49,570 nt of DNA from positions 1-49,570 of IMG/VR virus record IMGVR_UViG_3300035701_000049, one strand, 5' to 3'. Shown in pieces: positions 33,049-43,900 of the stretch; within the stretch, counting starts at the first letter, position 1; every line of letters begins with the position of its first letter. Both the position numbers and the translations under genes were made by a program. The notes beneath the pieces were generated by a model. The model was not told the DNA's origin, did not search any database, and saw only the letters and a program-made list of their open reading frames with translations. The DNA is from a virus.

Positions 33049-33707
33049 TCTCCACCACCTATATCAAAACTCCAGTTACCTCCATGTTTCAGAATTTCTT
33101 CTTCAAGAATTTCTGAAAGTTCAACAGAAGCAAGAGTATAAACCCCTTGAGGAGCTTGTGCTGAATATCCTCCTCTGCTCTTAATAACAAACCTCTTCTC
33201 TCTTTTAACATATGAACCTTGAACAGGATCTAAAGGATACCCACCATATTCAATAATTTCTGCATATGGTTGATTATTATAAAAAACAATTTCACTAACT
33301 CCATCCCAATGCCATGACTGTGCTTTTTCTATTGCTTTTTGAGCAGCGAGAACCCCATTAAGAACAGCAATTCCACCTTCAGATTCAGATAATCCTGTTC
33401 CTTTCTCCACACTCCCAGGATTACTTCCATTTGCAATTCCATGACTAGCTATATAAGCACCTGAATCAGCAGGAGAATTATTAATAACAGCAGCCTCAAA
33501 TTTCAATGCAGCATTCTCAACGATATTATTAATATCTTGCTCAACAAAAGTACCCCACTCTTCCAATTGTATCGCAAACTGATCAGCAGAGTCAGTTACA
33601 GTAGATTCAGGTGGAGGTGGTGTTTCTCTACGTGGAATACTAAAGGGATGGACTCTCCCACTAATTGGTCCTGGTGCTGGAAAAGGGGTTCCTTTTCTAT
33701 TAGCCAT
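33045..33707 (-). CDS. HK97 gp10-like neck protein
   Basis: The 220-residue product has a proline-rich N-terminal arm (about 1-40), a helical part and then FEAAVINNSPADSGAYIASH, NNQPYAEIIEYGGYP and a C-terminal GGYSAQAPQGVYTLASVELSEILEE. These are the marks of HK97 gp10-like head-tail joining proteins. It should sit in the neck ring between head and tail. It overlaps the tail terminator gene by 4 nt. Confidence 0.82.
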   Translation of the reverse strand: MANRKGTPFPAPGPISGRVHPFSIPRRETPPPPESTVTDSADQFAIQLEEWGTFVEQDINNIVENAALKFEAAVINNSPADSGAYIASHGIANGSNPGSVEKGTGLSESEGGIAVLNGVLAAQKAIEKAQSWHWDGVSEIVFYNNQPYAEIIEYGGYPLDPVQGSYVKREKRFVIKSRGGYSAQAPQGVYTLASVELSEILEEEILKHGGNWSFDIGGGE

Positions 33708-34091
33708 TTATGACCTCGCTTGTATCTTATAAAGAATCACTGTTCCTCCTGGACAAACAGGAAAAATATTTACCGGAATCCAAACTCTTGATTGAACCTT
33801 AATTGTAAGCTTTCTGCTTGTTCCTTTTGATATATCTAATCTAGGAAGATCAGCAGAATTAGAATCAATTCCAGGAATAATAAAGGTCCTATCTCCTGAC
33901 ATTACTGAATCTCCAAAATCACTAAGTTTACATTTAGTATCCAAATAAGGTAAACTCCATGCCAAGGAAGTATTCGTAAATGAATCAGTAGCTGTAATAT
34001 ATGTTCCCATAGTAATATATGTCAAGGTTAATAATGTCCCATATTCTGAAATCATATCATACGCTGTTTTCTGATCAGTTGTATAATCCAT
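33708..34091 (-). CDS. Head-tail joining (neck) protein
   Basis: The 127-residue product is beta-rich: EYGTLLTLTYITMGTYI, then LDTKCKLSDFG, MSGDRTFIIPGID and a C-terminal VWIPVNIFPVCPGGTVILYKIQAR. The size and order, between the DnaT-like connector and the gp10-like protein, match the head-closure or stopper protein of siphoviruses. Assignment is mainly by gene order. Its start overlaps the stop of the upstream gene (TAATG). Confidence 0.65.
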   Translation of the reverse strand: MDYTTDQKTAYDMISEYGTLLTLTYITMGTYITATDSFTNTSLAWSLPYLDTKCKLSDFGDSVMSGDRTFIIPGIDSNSADLPRLDISKGTSRKLTIKVQSRVWIPVNIFPVCPGGTVILYKIQARS

Positions 34092-34621
34092 TATGTTCTT
34101 ACCACCTTTACTATGGTGCTATCCATTAATAAAGTTCTGAGATGACCATCTATCTGTGGATATGTTTCTACAATTCCTGATACAGTTCCTGAAACAGGTA
34201 ATTTATATTCAACCTCAAGGACATCTATCTTTTTTCTAGTAATAAAATCGTCTCTTGATGTTCCTTCCTGAAGACATCCTGCAACAAGAGATTCTTCATA
34301 AGCTGCTCGGCAAACCGCTAATTTCAATCCAAGAGGAATGACTCCTTCGTAATCAATAATATCATAAGCTGATACATTCGTTGGTTGATACCAATTTACT
34401 CTAGGCCATTCTAATGGATTATCGAAGAATGACTTTCCTCCTTTAAATGGTTTTGTTTCTATAAAATCCATTCCTCTAAGAAGAGAAGCTTCTTTAATTT
34501 CATCACCAAGAGAATCCCATGAAGTCAATCCTCTATTCTCACAGTAGGTATCCACCTCCGCAACAGTCACATAACTATTTGCATTTGCTACTAATGTTCC
34601 ATCTTCAACTATGATAGCCAT
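34091..34621 (-). CDS. Head-tail connector, DnaT-like family
   Basis: The 176-residue product starts AIIVEDGTLVANANSYVTVAEVDTYC and continues with a helical bundle (GDEIKEASLLRGMDFIETKPFKG, PLGLKLAVCRAAYEESL). This opening, VEDGT...ANSYVsvaeADaY, is the hallmark of phage connector proteins labelled putative DnaT-like in domain databases. It should form the ring under the portal. It starts after AAGGAGG. Confidence 0.78.
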   Translation of the reverse strand: MAIIVEDGTLVANANSYVTVAEVDTYCENRGLTSWDSLGDEIKEASLLRGMDFIETKPFKGGKSFFDNPLEWPRVNWYQPTNVSAYDIIDYEGVIPLGLKLAVCRAAYEESLVAGCLQEGTSRDDFITRKKIDVLEVEYKLPVSGTVSGIVETYPQIDGHLRTLLMDSTIVKVVRT

Positions 34622-34633
34622 GTGTCATCCTCC

Positions 34634-34993
34634 TTATAAACTACCGTAAATATTTACTGGATAGAAAAGGAATGGATATTTCCCTCCACTATCTGTAGAT
34701 ATATTTATTCTTAGTGTGCATTTCTTTCCTGAGTCACCTGGATCCGTTCCAGGGTGTTGAAGTTTTAATTGGATATGGTGACTACTGGTGCATAAGGTCC
34801 CTGCTTCTATAAGGGTGGCACAGGAAGTGAAAGAACTAATATCACTCTTTGGCTTCATATTACCATAATATGCCTGCACAGAGACTGTGGCTATTGTCTC
34901 ACCTGCGGGAAGGGCATCTATAAAGTCAAAATCAAAAGGACCCCAGGAATCTGTATTATATCTGATCTCTATACTGCCTGTGCCAAAGTCCAT
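34634..34993 (-). CDS. Small Ig-like beta-sandwich virion protein
   Basis: The 119-residue product begins with GSIEIRYNTDSWGPFDFDFID, followed by alternating strands (TIATVSVQAYYG, HHIQLKLQHPGTD, KKCTLRINISTDSGGKYPF). This fits a small immunoglobulin-like domain as found in head decoration or fibre-base proteins. It starts after AGGAGG and overlaps the end of the upstream SPS gene by 25 nt. A 7-bp hairpin with a 3-nt loop (35,017-35,033) lies just upstream of its ribosome binding site. Confidence 0.55.
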   Translation of the reverse strand: MDFGTGSIEIRYNTDSWGPFDFDFIDALPAGETIATVSVQAYYGNMKPKSDISSFTSCATLIEAGTLCTSSHHIQLKLQHPGTDPGDSGKKCTLRINISTDSGGKYPFLFYPVNIYGSL

Positions 34994-37986
34994 ATTTTCC
35001 TCCTATCTATAACAAGATCTTCTAATAGAAGATATTCTTGTCTATTATTATAATAATATGAAGTGTTATAAGAAAACAATGGAAAAATAAATTTATAGGT
35101 ATATATAATCTTATCTGCCAGAAATGTTTCTACAAAGGAGGTGCATTTTATAGCCTCACTTGGTGAGGCACTTGGTGAGGCACTTGAAGAGACAGACGGA
35201 CTAAGACTAGCCGAAGGACTAAGTGATGGACTCTCACTCGGGGATAATGATGGAGAAAGAGAAGGACTCTTACTCGGACTCATGCTTGGTGAACGAGAAG
35301 GACTTTTACTTGGTGACAAGCTTGGAGAAAGAGAAGGACTAATACTAGCTGAGGGACTGAGACTGGGAGACAAACTTGGGGATAGACTTGGAGATTTTGA
35401 CGGACTCAAACTAGCCGAGGGACTGATACTCGGACTTATACTTGGAGATAATGATGGAGATAATGATGGTGATTTGCTAGGTGACAGACTTGGACTCAGG
35501 CTGGGTGATAAAGAGGGACTCAATGAAGATGATGGTGAAATACTTGGAGATAATGATGGAGATAATGAAGGGCTTAAACTAGGAGATAATGAGGGAGAAA
35601 GACTTGGTGATTCTGATGGACTAAGACTTGCTGATCCTATAGATCCTGTGGATGGTGATGGTGAAATACTTGGTGACAATGATGGTGACAATGATGGGGA
35701 GGCACTTGGACTCTTACTTGGTGATAATGAAGGAGAAAGACTTGGAGATTTAGAAGGACTCAAGCTTGGTGAAAGTGAGGGGCTCTGACTTGGAGACTTA
35801 CTAGGACTCAATGAAGCACTCGGTGAAATACTTGGAGATAATGAAGGACTTAAACTAGGTGATAAACTAGCAGACGGACTTAAGCTAGGGGACTGTGATG
35901 GTGAAATACTTGGAGATAATGATGGTGAAATAGAAGGAGATAATGAAGGACTCTTGCTTGGTGACTTACTCGGACTGATGCTGGCTGAGGGACTCAAGCT
36001 AGGACTCAAACTAGCACTTGGTGAGATGCTTGGACTAGCTGAAGGACTCTTACTTGGAGACAAGCTTGGAGAAAGTGATGGAGAAAAGCTTGGAGATAAA
36101 CTTGCACTCGGGGATAGTGATGGACTGATACTCGGACTGATACTTGGGGACAGTGATGGTGATAAGCTAGCCGAAGGACTGATACTTGGGGACAGGCTCG
36201 GACTCAAACTAGGAGATAATGAAGGACTTAAACTTGTAGAAGGACTCAAACTAGGTGAAGCAGAAGGACTTAAAGAAGCTGATCCAATAGAAGGACTGAG
36301 ACTAGGGGAAATACTTGGAGATACACTTGGTGATTTACTCGAAGAGACTGAAGGAGATAATGATGGTGAAATACTTGGACTAATACTTGGAGACTTACTC
36401 GGACTCAAACTTGGTGAAATTGATGGTGACAGACTTGGAGAAATTGATGGAGAAGGACTTAAACTAGGACTCAGACTTGGTGAAATTGATGGACTTAAAC
36501 TAGCACTCGGACTCAAACTTGGTGAAATTGATGGTGACAGACTTGGAGACTTACTAGGACTCAGACTTGGACTCATTGAGGCTGATGGACTGAAACTAGG
36601 AGAGGAGGAAGGACTTAAAGATGCTGATGGGCCTCCTTCCACTGAAAGAAACGTAGCAATGAAGGCTACAAAGCCATCTTCCCCACCTGTGTCCGATCCA
36701 TAATCGTAAGACCCTGATACAGATATTCTATCCCCAAATTGATTGTTGTGATAGGTTGAGCGAGAAGTATATCCAGTTGGGTTCGTTACTGATCCTGCTG
36801 AAATGATACAACCAAAGATAAGTTGATCGGATGCAGATGGAGTTATGTTCCCTGTAGTCCAAGGATCCATATAAGTTGATCCAGATCCATTAGAAACATC
36901 AAGAATCCCAACGCCCGAATATTCAAATATTATGAAATCGGCTTCAGCCGAATTAGCATCCCAATGGACGGTTGTTGATCCCGCTGCACAACTATTGCAA
37001 TAATACAACCTACCAGAGAAATTATCTACTGCAAACTGTTCAACTGTATGAATTTGTGTCCAGGTATTAACACCATCAACAGGACCATGTATAAAGTTTA
37101 TATCTGACCCAGTATGCCCACAAAAAGCAATAAGGGTGTTCCCTGCTGTTGGGGTAAATGTAATACTATTTACAGTATCATAATAATTAGTTATATAAAC
37201 AAAGGAGGGTAGTCCCGAAGGACTCAAACTTGGAGATAATGAAGCTGAGGGACTCAAACTTGGAGATAATGAAGGACTTAAACTAGGTGATAAACTAGCA
37301 GACGGACTTAAGCTAGGGGACTGTGATGGAGAAGCTCCTTGTGGAATCAATGCTCCAGACCACATTGCCTTCCTACAATTCCTAGCCACTGTTACATCAG
37401 TTGCACTATATGTTCCTGCTACTTCCTTTATCCCTGTAGCAGCACCGATAGCCCCACCATTGCCTGCGGTGCGGTAATTGTCTATCTGCTCGTCACATGA
37501 GGCAAGGGAAGCATTTGTCCAAGAGTCAAAATCACCTGTGCCATCTGACCCTACATCTATGCCGTGGCTTATAGCAGCAACGATCATGCAGTTATCATAT
37601 GTAGTTACAGCACCTGGTATTGACCCAGAAGTATCGGAAGATGTATCAGTTCCTGCAGCAGTTATGTTCCAAGGATCTCCATCAGCACGACAGCCACTGA
37701 AGGCTATGATTCTTCCTATTTGGTGATTACCTGAGTCTGAAGTAACCCTACCTACAGGGGATCCTGAGTCATACCTGCACCAGAAAACTGATAAGCGTGT
37801 TGCGTCCGTGGTCTCTGATACAGGACTACTATCACACTCAGTCCATCCATCAACTGTGATTGCCTGATTATAAGTTTCAATAATATATACAAGGATGTCA
37901 CCAGTGGCTGCACCGGAAGGTAATCCTGCGGTAATTGCATTTATCGAAGATGCGATTGTCCCAACTGATCTTACAGCAATAGCCAT
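34969..37986 (-). CDS. SPS-repeat virion protein with two beta-sandwich domains
   Basis: This is a 1,005-residue protein. Residues 1-214 form a beta-sandwich domain (GDILVYIIETYNQAITVDGW...FSGCRADGDPWN), 215-262 a first SPS linker, 263-448 a second domain of the same kind (TAGNTLIAFCGHTG...FEYSGVGILDVSNG), 449-945 a long SPS tract, and 945-1,005 a C-terminal segment (FVETFLADKIIYTYKFIFPLF). The last segment recalls the FLADQGSFIFE repeats of the neighbouring giant protein. It probably forms a head or neck fibre or another extended surface structure. No enzyme motif is seen. Confidence 0.75.
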   Translation of the reverse strand: MAIAVRSVGTIASSINAITAGLPSGAATGDILVYIIETYNQAITVDGWTECDSSPVSETTDATRLSVFWCRYDSGSPVGRVTSDSGNHQIGRIIAFSGCRADGDPWNITAAGTDTSSDTSGSIPGAVTTYDNCMIVAAISHGIDVGSDGTGDFDSWTNASLASCDEQIDNYRTAGNGGAIGAATGIKEVAGTYSATDVTVARNCRKAMWSGALIPQGASPSQSPSLSPSASLSPSLSPSLSPSLSPSASLSPSLSPSGLPSFVYITNYYDTVNSITFTPTAGNTLIAFCGHTGSDINFIHGPVDGVNTWTQIHTVEQFAVDNFSGRLYYCNSCAAGSTTVHWDANSAEADFIIFEYSGVGILDVSNGSGSTYMDPWTTGNITPSASDQLIFGCIISAGSVTNPTGYTSRSTYHNNQFGDRISVSGSYDYGSDTGGEDGFVAFIATFLSVEGGPSASLSPSSSPSFSPSASMSPSLSPSKSPSLSPSISPSLSPSASLSPSISPSLSPSLSPSPSISPSLSPSISPSLSPSKSPSISPSISPSLSPSVSSSKSPSVSPSISPSLSPSIGSASLSPSASPSLSPSTSLSPSLSPSLSPSLSPSISPSASLSPSLSPSISPSISPSLSPSASLSPSFSPSLSPSLSPSKSPSASPSISPSASLSPSLSPSASISPSKSPSKSPSLSPSISPSLSPSISPSQSPSLSPSASLSPSLSPSLSPSISPSASLSPSKSPSQSPSLSPSLSPSKSPSLSPSLSPSKSPSASPSLSPSLSPSISPSPSTGSIGSASLSPSESPSLSPSLSPSLSPSLSPSLSPSISPSSSLSPSLSPSLSPSLSPSKSPSLSPSLSPSISPSISPSASLSPSKSPSLSPSLSPSLSPSASISPSLSPSLSPSKSPSRSPSMSPSKSPSLSPSLSPSESPSLSPSASLSPSVSSSASPSASPSEAIKCTSFVETFLADKIIYTYKFIFPLFSYNTSYYYNNRQEYLLLEDLVIDRRKIWTLAQAV
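35150..36640 (-). repeat. SPSX-coding repeat tract
   Basis: About 1.5 kb encodes consecutive SPSX units (X mostly L, I, A, K; also S, E, M, Q, F, R) on the minus strand, interrupted by short GSIGSASLSPS-type breaks. The same codon pairs are not strictly kept, so the protein repeat is better conserved than the DNA repeat. Confidence 0.9.
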
Positions 37987-37989
37987 CTT

Positions 37990-40900
37990 TTACACAACCT
38001 TATCCACTGAGAAATTAAATAGGAGCGAATCTGCTTCAAATATAAAAGAACCTTGCTCTGCAAGAAACTTATTTGTAAGTGGAACTGCTTCAAATATAAA
38101 AGAACCTTGATCTGCAAGAAACTTATTTGTAAGCGGGTCTGCTACAAAATCGATTATCTGATCATTCCATTCAGCCGTAGGTGAAGCACTTGGAGATATT
38201 GAAGGTGATAATGAAGGGCTATATGATGGACTGAGTGAAGCACTTGGACTAATACTCGGGGAAATACTTGGACTATATGATGGGGATAATGATGGTGAAA
38301 TACTAGGTGATGCAGAAGGACTTATACTAGGACTATAAGATGGAGAAATACTTGGAGATAATGAAGGGCTGATTGAGGGTGACTCACTTGGAGAAACAGA
38401 AGGGGAAACACTTGGAGAAACAGAAGGAGAAACACTTGGTGAAGCACTAGGGCTCTTACTAGGTGATACAGAAGGACTTATACTAGGACTTACGCTCGCA
38501 GATGGACTAATACTTGGAGACTTACTTGGAGACTTACTTGGACTAATACTTGGAGAAATTGAAGGTGAAATACTTGGTGAAGCACTAGGGCTTACGGAAG
38601 CTGAAGGACTCAAACTCGGTGAAACACTTGGACTCTTAGAAGGAGATAATGAAGCTGATGGTGATAAAGATGGACTTATGCTAGGAGATACACTAGGAGA
38701 TATACTAGGTGATACTGATGGACTAACACTAGGACTAAGAGATGCTGAAGGTGAAATACTAGGTGAAATACTTGGTGAAGCGCTAGGACTCAAACTAGGA
38801 CTTACACTTGGACTGGCAGATGGAGAAACTGAAGGACTAGCGCTTGGTGAAATAGATGGACTGGCACTAGGACTCTTTGAAGCTGATGGACTAATACTTG
38901 GTGATTCACTAGGACTCTTACTTGGAGAAACACTTGGAGAAACAGATGGAGAAACTGAAGGACTTACCGAAGCTGATGGTGAAATACTTGGGCTAATACT
39001 AGGACTAAGTGAAGGACTAATACTAGCTGATGGGCTTAAGCTTGGTGAAGCACTTGGTGATATTGAAGGACTAATACTGGGTGAAACACTAGGAGATTTA
39101 CTTGGGCTCACACTTGCAGATGGACTTACACTTGGAGATAATGAAGGTGATTCAGATGGACTGATACTTGGAGATAATGAAGGTGATTCAGATGGAGATA
39201 ATGAAGGAGATAATGACGGACTAACACTTGCTGATGGACTCCAGCTTGGTGAAGCTGAAGGACTCAACGAAGGAGATACACTAGGTGAAACACTTGGAGA
39301 AACAGATGGACTTACACTAGCACTAGGACTAATGCTTGGAGAGATACTAGGACTCCCACTCGGGGAAACAGAAGGACTAATACTTGGAGACTTACTTGGA
39401 CTTAGACTTGGAGAAGCTGATGGTGACAAGCTTGGGGACACACTAGGTGATGCAGAAGGACTTACACTTGGTGATGCACTGGGAGAAACACTTGGACTTA
39501 AGGATGCAGATGGACTGATACTTGGGGATGCAGATGGACTTATACTTGCTGATGGTGACAAGCTAGGTGAACCAGAGGGAGATAATGAAGCTGAGTTCCC
39601 ACTTGGTGAGGCACTTGGAGATATAGAAGCACTTGGGGAAAGTGAAGCACTCGGTGAAAGAGAGGGACTCACTGATGGAGACTTACTTGGAGACTTACTT
39701 GGACTCACACTAGGAGAAATTGAAGGACTAATACTTGGTGAAACTGAAGGTGATACACTAGGTGATACACTTGCACTAGGTGACAGACTTGGACTTGCAC
39801 TAGGACTAATACTAGGTGAAACTGAAGGTGATACACTAGGAGATACACTAGGACTAATACTAGGTGATACTGAAGGTGATACACTAGGTGATACACTAGG
39901 ACTAATACTAGGTGATATACTAGCAGAAGGTGATATACTAGGTGATACAGATGGACTAGCTGATGGTGACACACTAGCACTAGGTGATAATGAAGGTGAT
40001 ACAGACGGACTAGCTGATGGACTCTTTGAAGCACTAGGGCTAAGAGATGGACTAATACTTGGAGATACTGAGGGACTAACACTAGGTGATTCACTAGGAG
40101 ACTTACTTGGACTCACGCTTGCAGATGGTGATAGTGAAGGACTAATTGAAGGTGATACACTTGGACTTATAGAAGGTGATATACTAGCGCTTGGTGAAAT
40201 ACTAGGTGATATAGATGGACTTCCACTAGGTGATAATGATGGACTAACACTAGCACTAGGACTAATACTTGGTGATAATGAAGGTGATACAGATGGACTA
40301 ATACTTGGTGATACACTAGCTGATGGTGAGAGTGAAGGACTTGCAGATGGAGATAAAGAAGGACTAACACTTGGTGATACAGAAGCACTAGGGCTTACAC
40401 TTGGAGACAGCGATGGAGATACTGAAGGACTTAAAGAAGGAGATAAAGAAGGACTTACAGAAGGTGAAATACTTGGTGAAATACTTGGTGAAATACTTGG
40501 TGAAATACTTGGACTTATACTTGCTGACGGACTCAGGCTCGGAGATAATGAAGGAGAAATACTAGGAGAAAGACTAGGACTCAGACTTGGAGAAGCACTA
40601 GGTGAAATAGAAGCACTTGGACTAATGCTTGGAGAAATTGAAGGACTCTTTGAAGGTGAAATACTAGGTGAAGCACTTGGGCTTACACTTGGACTCAATG
40701 AAGGTGAAATACTTGGAGAAACTGAAGCAGAAGGACTCAAAGATGGAGATATACTAGGGCTTGCGCTTGGTGAAGCACTAGGGCTTTTTGATGGAGACAT
40801 ACTCGGTGAAGCTGAAGGACTAACACTTGCTGAAGGTGATAAAGATGGGGATGCTGAAGGAGATAGGCTTGCAGAGTTTCCACTTGGACTTGCACTTGGT

Positions 40901-43900
40901 GACACACTTGCAGATGGACTCAAACTAGGTGAAGCTGAGGGACTCTTTGAAGCAGAAGGACTATAACTTGGTGATTCACTAGGGCTCTTACTAGGAGAAA
41001 GAGAAGGAGATAATGACGGAGAAACACTTGGAGATAATGAAGGACTGAAACTCGGACTCAAACTAGCAGAAGGGCTAATACTTGGTGATATACTAGGGCT
41101 TATACTAGGTGATATAGAAGGACTTATACTAGGGCTAATACTGGGTGATATAGAAGGACTAACACTAGGTGACACACTAGGTGATAATGATGGACTGACT
41201 GATGGAGATAGTGAAGCAGACGGACTTAAACTTGGTGAAGCTGAAGGACTTACTGATGGACTTATACTAGGAGATACTGATGGACTCTTACTAGGACTCA
41301 AAGATGGCGATATACTTGGGCTTATACTTGGGGATAACGATGCACTAGGACTAATAGACGGACTAATAGACGGACTAATAGATGGACTCAAACTAGGAGA
41401 TAAAGAAGGAGAAACACTTGGAGATAATGAAGCACTAGGACTAATACTTGGAGATAATGAAGGTGATGCAGATGGACTAATACTTGGTGATACTGAAGGT
41501 GATGCACTTGGTGAACCAGATGGTGAAATACTAGGGCTTATACTAGGTGATACACTAGCAGATGGACTAATACTTGGTGACATACTAGGACTAGCTGATG
41601 GTGAAATGCTAGGAGAAATTGATGGTGATATTGATGGAGATACACTAGCAGAAGGTGATATACTGGGACTAGCACTAGGACTTAAACTAGGAGAAATACT
41701 TGGACTCAGAGAAGGAGAAACACTTGGTGATACACTTGGTGAAACACTAGGGCTCTTACTTGGAGAAACAGAAGGACTCAAACTAGGAGAAATGGATGCT
41801 GATGGAGAAAGACTGGGAGATAATGAAGGAGATAATGAAGCAGATGGAGATAATGATGGAGATGCAGATGGGCTCAGGCTTGCTGAACCTAGTGAAGGAC
41901 TCAAGCTTGGAGATAATGATGGAGACATACTAGGGCTAAGTGAAGCACTTGGAGATAATGAAGGTGATATAGAAGGACTTAGGCTAGGACTCTTACTTGG
42001 TGAGACAGAAGGAGAAATTGATGGTGAAATACTAGCACTCGGACTCAGTGAAGGAGATACTGATGGAGAGATACTTGGTGAAATACTAGGTGAAACACTA
42101 GGGCTCACACTAGGAGACTTACTAGGGCTTAGACTTGGAGATACTGAGGCTGATGGAGATAGTGAAGGACTTATACTAGGACTTAGACTAGGTGATACAG
42201 ATGGAGACAAGCTAGGTGATACACTAGGACTTAATGAAGGGGATACACTAGGGCTCAAACTAGCACTAGGGCTAAGTGATGGAGAAAGGGATGGGCTTAA
42301 TGAAGGTGATACTGACGGACTCAGACTTGGTGACTTACTAGGAGAAACACTTGGTGAAGCACTAGGAGAAACACTTGCTGATGGACTCAAACTTGGACTC
42401 AAACTTGGACTCAAGCTTGGTGACTTACTTGGACTCAAACTTGGAGAAATGCTTGGACTCAAACTAGCAGAAGGGCTGATACTTGGTGATACAGAAGGAC
42501 TTATACTTGGACTCTTGCTTGGAGACAAACTCGGACTAATTGAAGGTGATACAGAAGGACTGAATGAAGGAGATAAAGACGGACTTAAACTTGCAGAACC
42601 CGCCGAAGGGCTCAAAGAAGGAGATTCTGAAGGAGATAATGAAGGTGATTCAGATGCAGAAGGACTCAAGCTGGGGCTTAAAGAAGGTGACACAGAAGGT
42701 GACATACTAGGACTAATAGAAGCTGAAGGACTCAATGATGGTGATATAGATGGAGAAATGCTTGGACTCTTACTTGGAGAAATACTTGGACTCACCGATG
42801 GTGACATTGAAGGTGAAGCAGAAGGAGAAACACTTGGAGATAATGAAGCACTAGGACTAATACTTGGAGATGCACTTGGAGATACTGATGGAGATTTAGA
42901 TGGTGATACAGAAGGGCTGATACTAGGACTTATAGATGGAGATAATGATGGACTAACACTAGGACTAACTGATGGAGATAAAGAAGGACTTAAACTAGCT
43001 GATGGAGATATTGAAGGACTAGCTGATGGAGATATTGAAGGACTAGCACTTGGTGAAATGCTAGGACTTACACTTGGAGAAACACTAGGACTTACACTTG
43101 GAGAAACAGATGGAGATGCAGATGGACTCTTACTAGGAGACATACTAGCACTAGGTGATAATGATGGAGATGCCGATGGAGATAAACTTGGACTTAAACT
43201 AGGAGAAACTGAAGGAGATAATGAAGGAGACAATGAAGCACTTGGAGATAATGAAGGTGATGCACTTGGAGAAATTGAAGGACTTATACTTGGAGAAGCT
43301 GAAGGAGATTTACTAAGCGATATAGAAGGAGACATACTGGGGGAAACAGAAGGACTCACAGAGGCACTTGGAGAAATTGAAGGACTTATACTTGGACTCT
43401 TAGAAGGAGACAATGATGGACTTAAACTAGGGCTAAGTGAAGGTGATAAACTAGCTGAAGGACTAATACTTGGACTAAGAGAAGGGCTCAAACTTGGAGA
43501 AGCTGATGGAGATTTGCTTGGAGACAGTGATGGAGATAAACTTGGACTAAGTGAAGGACTCAAACTTGGAGACAAGCTAGGTGACTTACTAGGACTGAGA
43601 CTAGCACTTGGACTGAGGCTTGGAGAAATACTAGGTGAAAGTGAAGGACTCAAACTAGGAGACAGACTCGGTGAGAGACTTGGACTAAGTGATGGACTCA
43701 GTGAAGCTGATGGTGACAAACTTGGTGAAGCTGATGGTGATAATGAAGCTGAACCAATACTAGGACTTATACTTGGGGAAATACTTGGAGATAATGAAGG
43801 ACTAACCGAAGGAGAAACACTAGTAGCACTAGGACTTAATGATGGAGATGCAGATGGAGATATACTAGCACTAGGTGATATAGATGCAGATGGGCTAGCT

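Noticed and set aside
35017-35033. 7-bp hairpin upstream of the gene at 34,993 as a regulatory switch
   Set aside because: It is AT-rich, lies outside the ribosome binding site and has no sign of an alternative pairing; noted only as a possible leader fold.
35141-36703. Plus-strand frames opposite the second SPS tract
   Set aside because: Same cause: antisense of serine/proline repeats, low complexity, no start signals.
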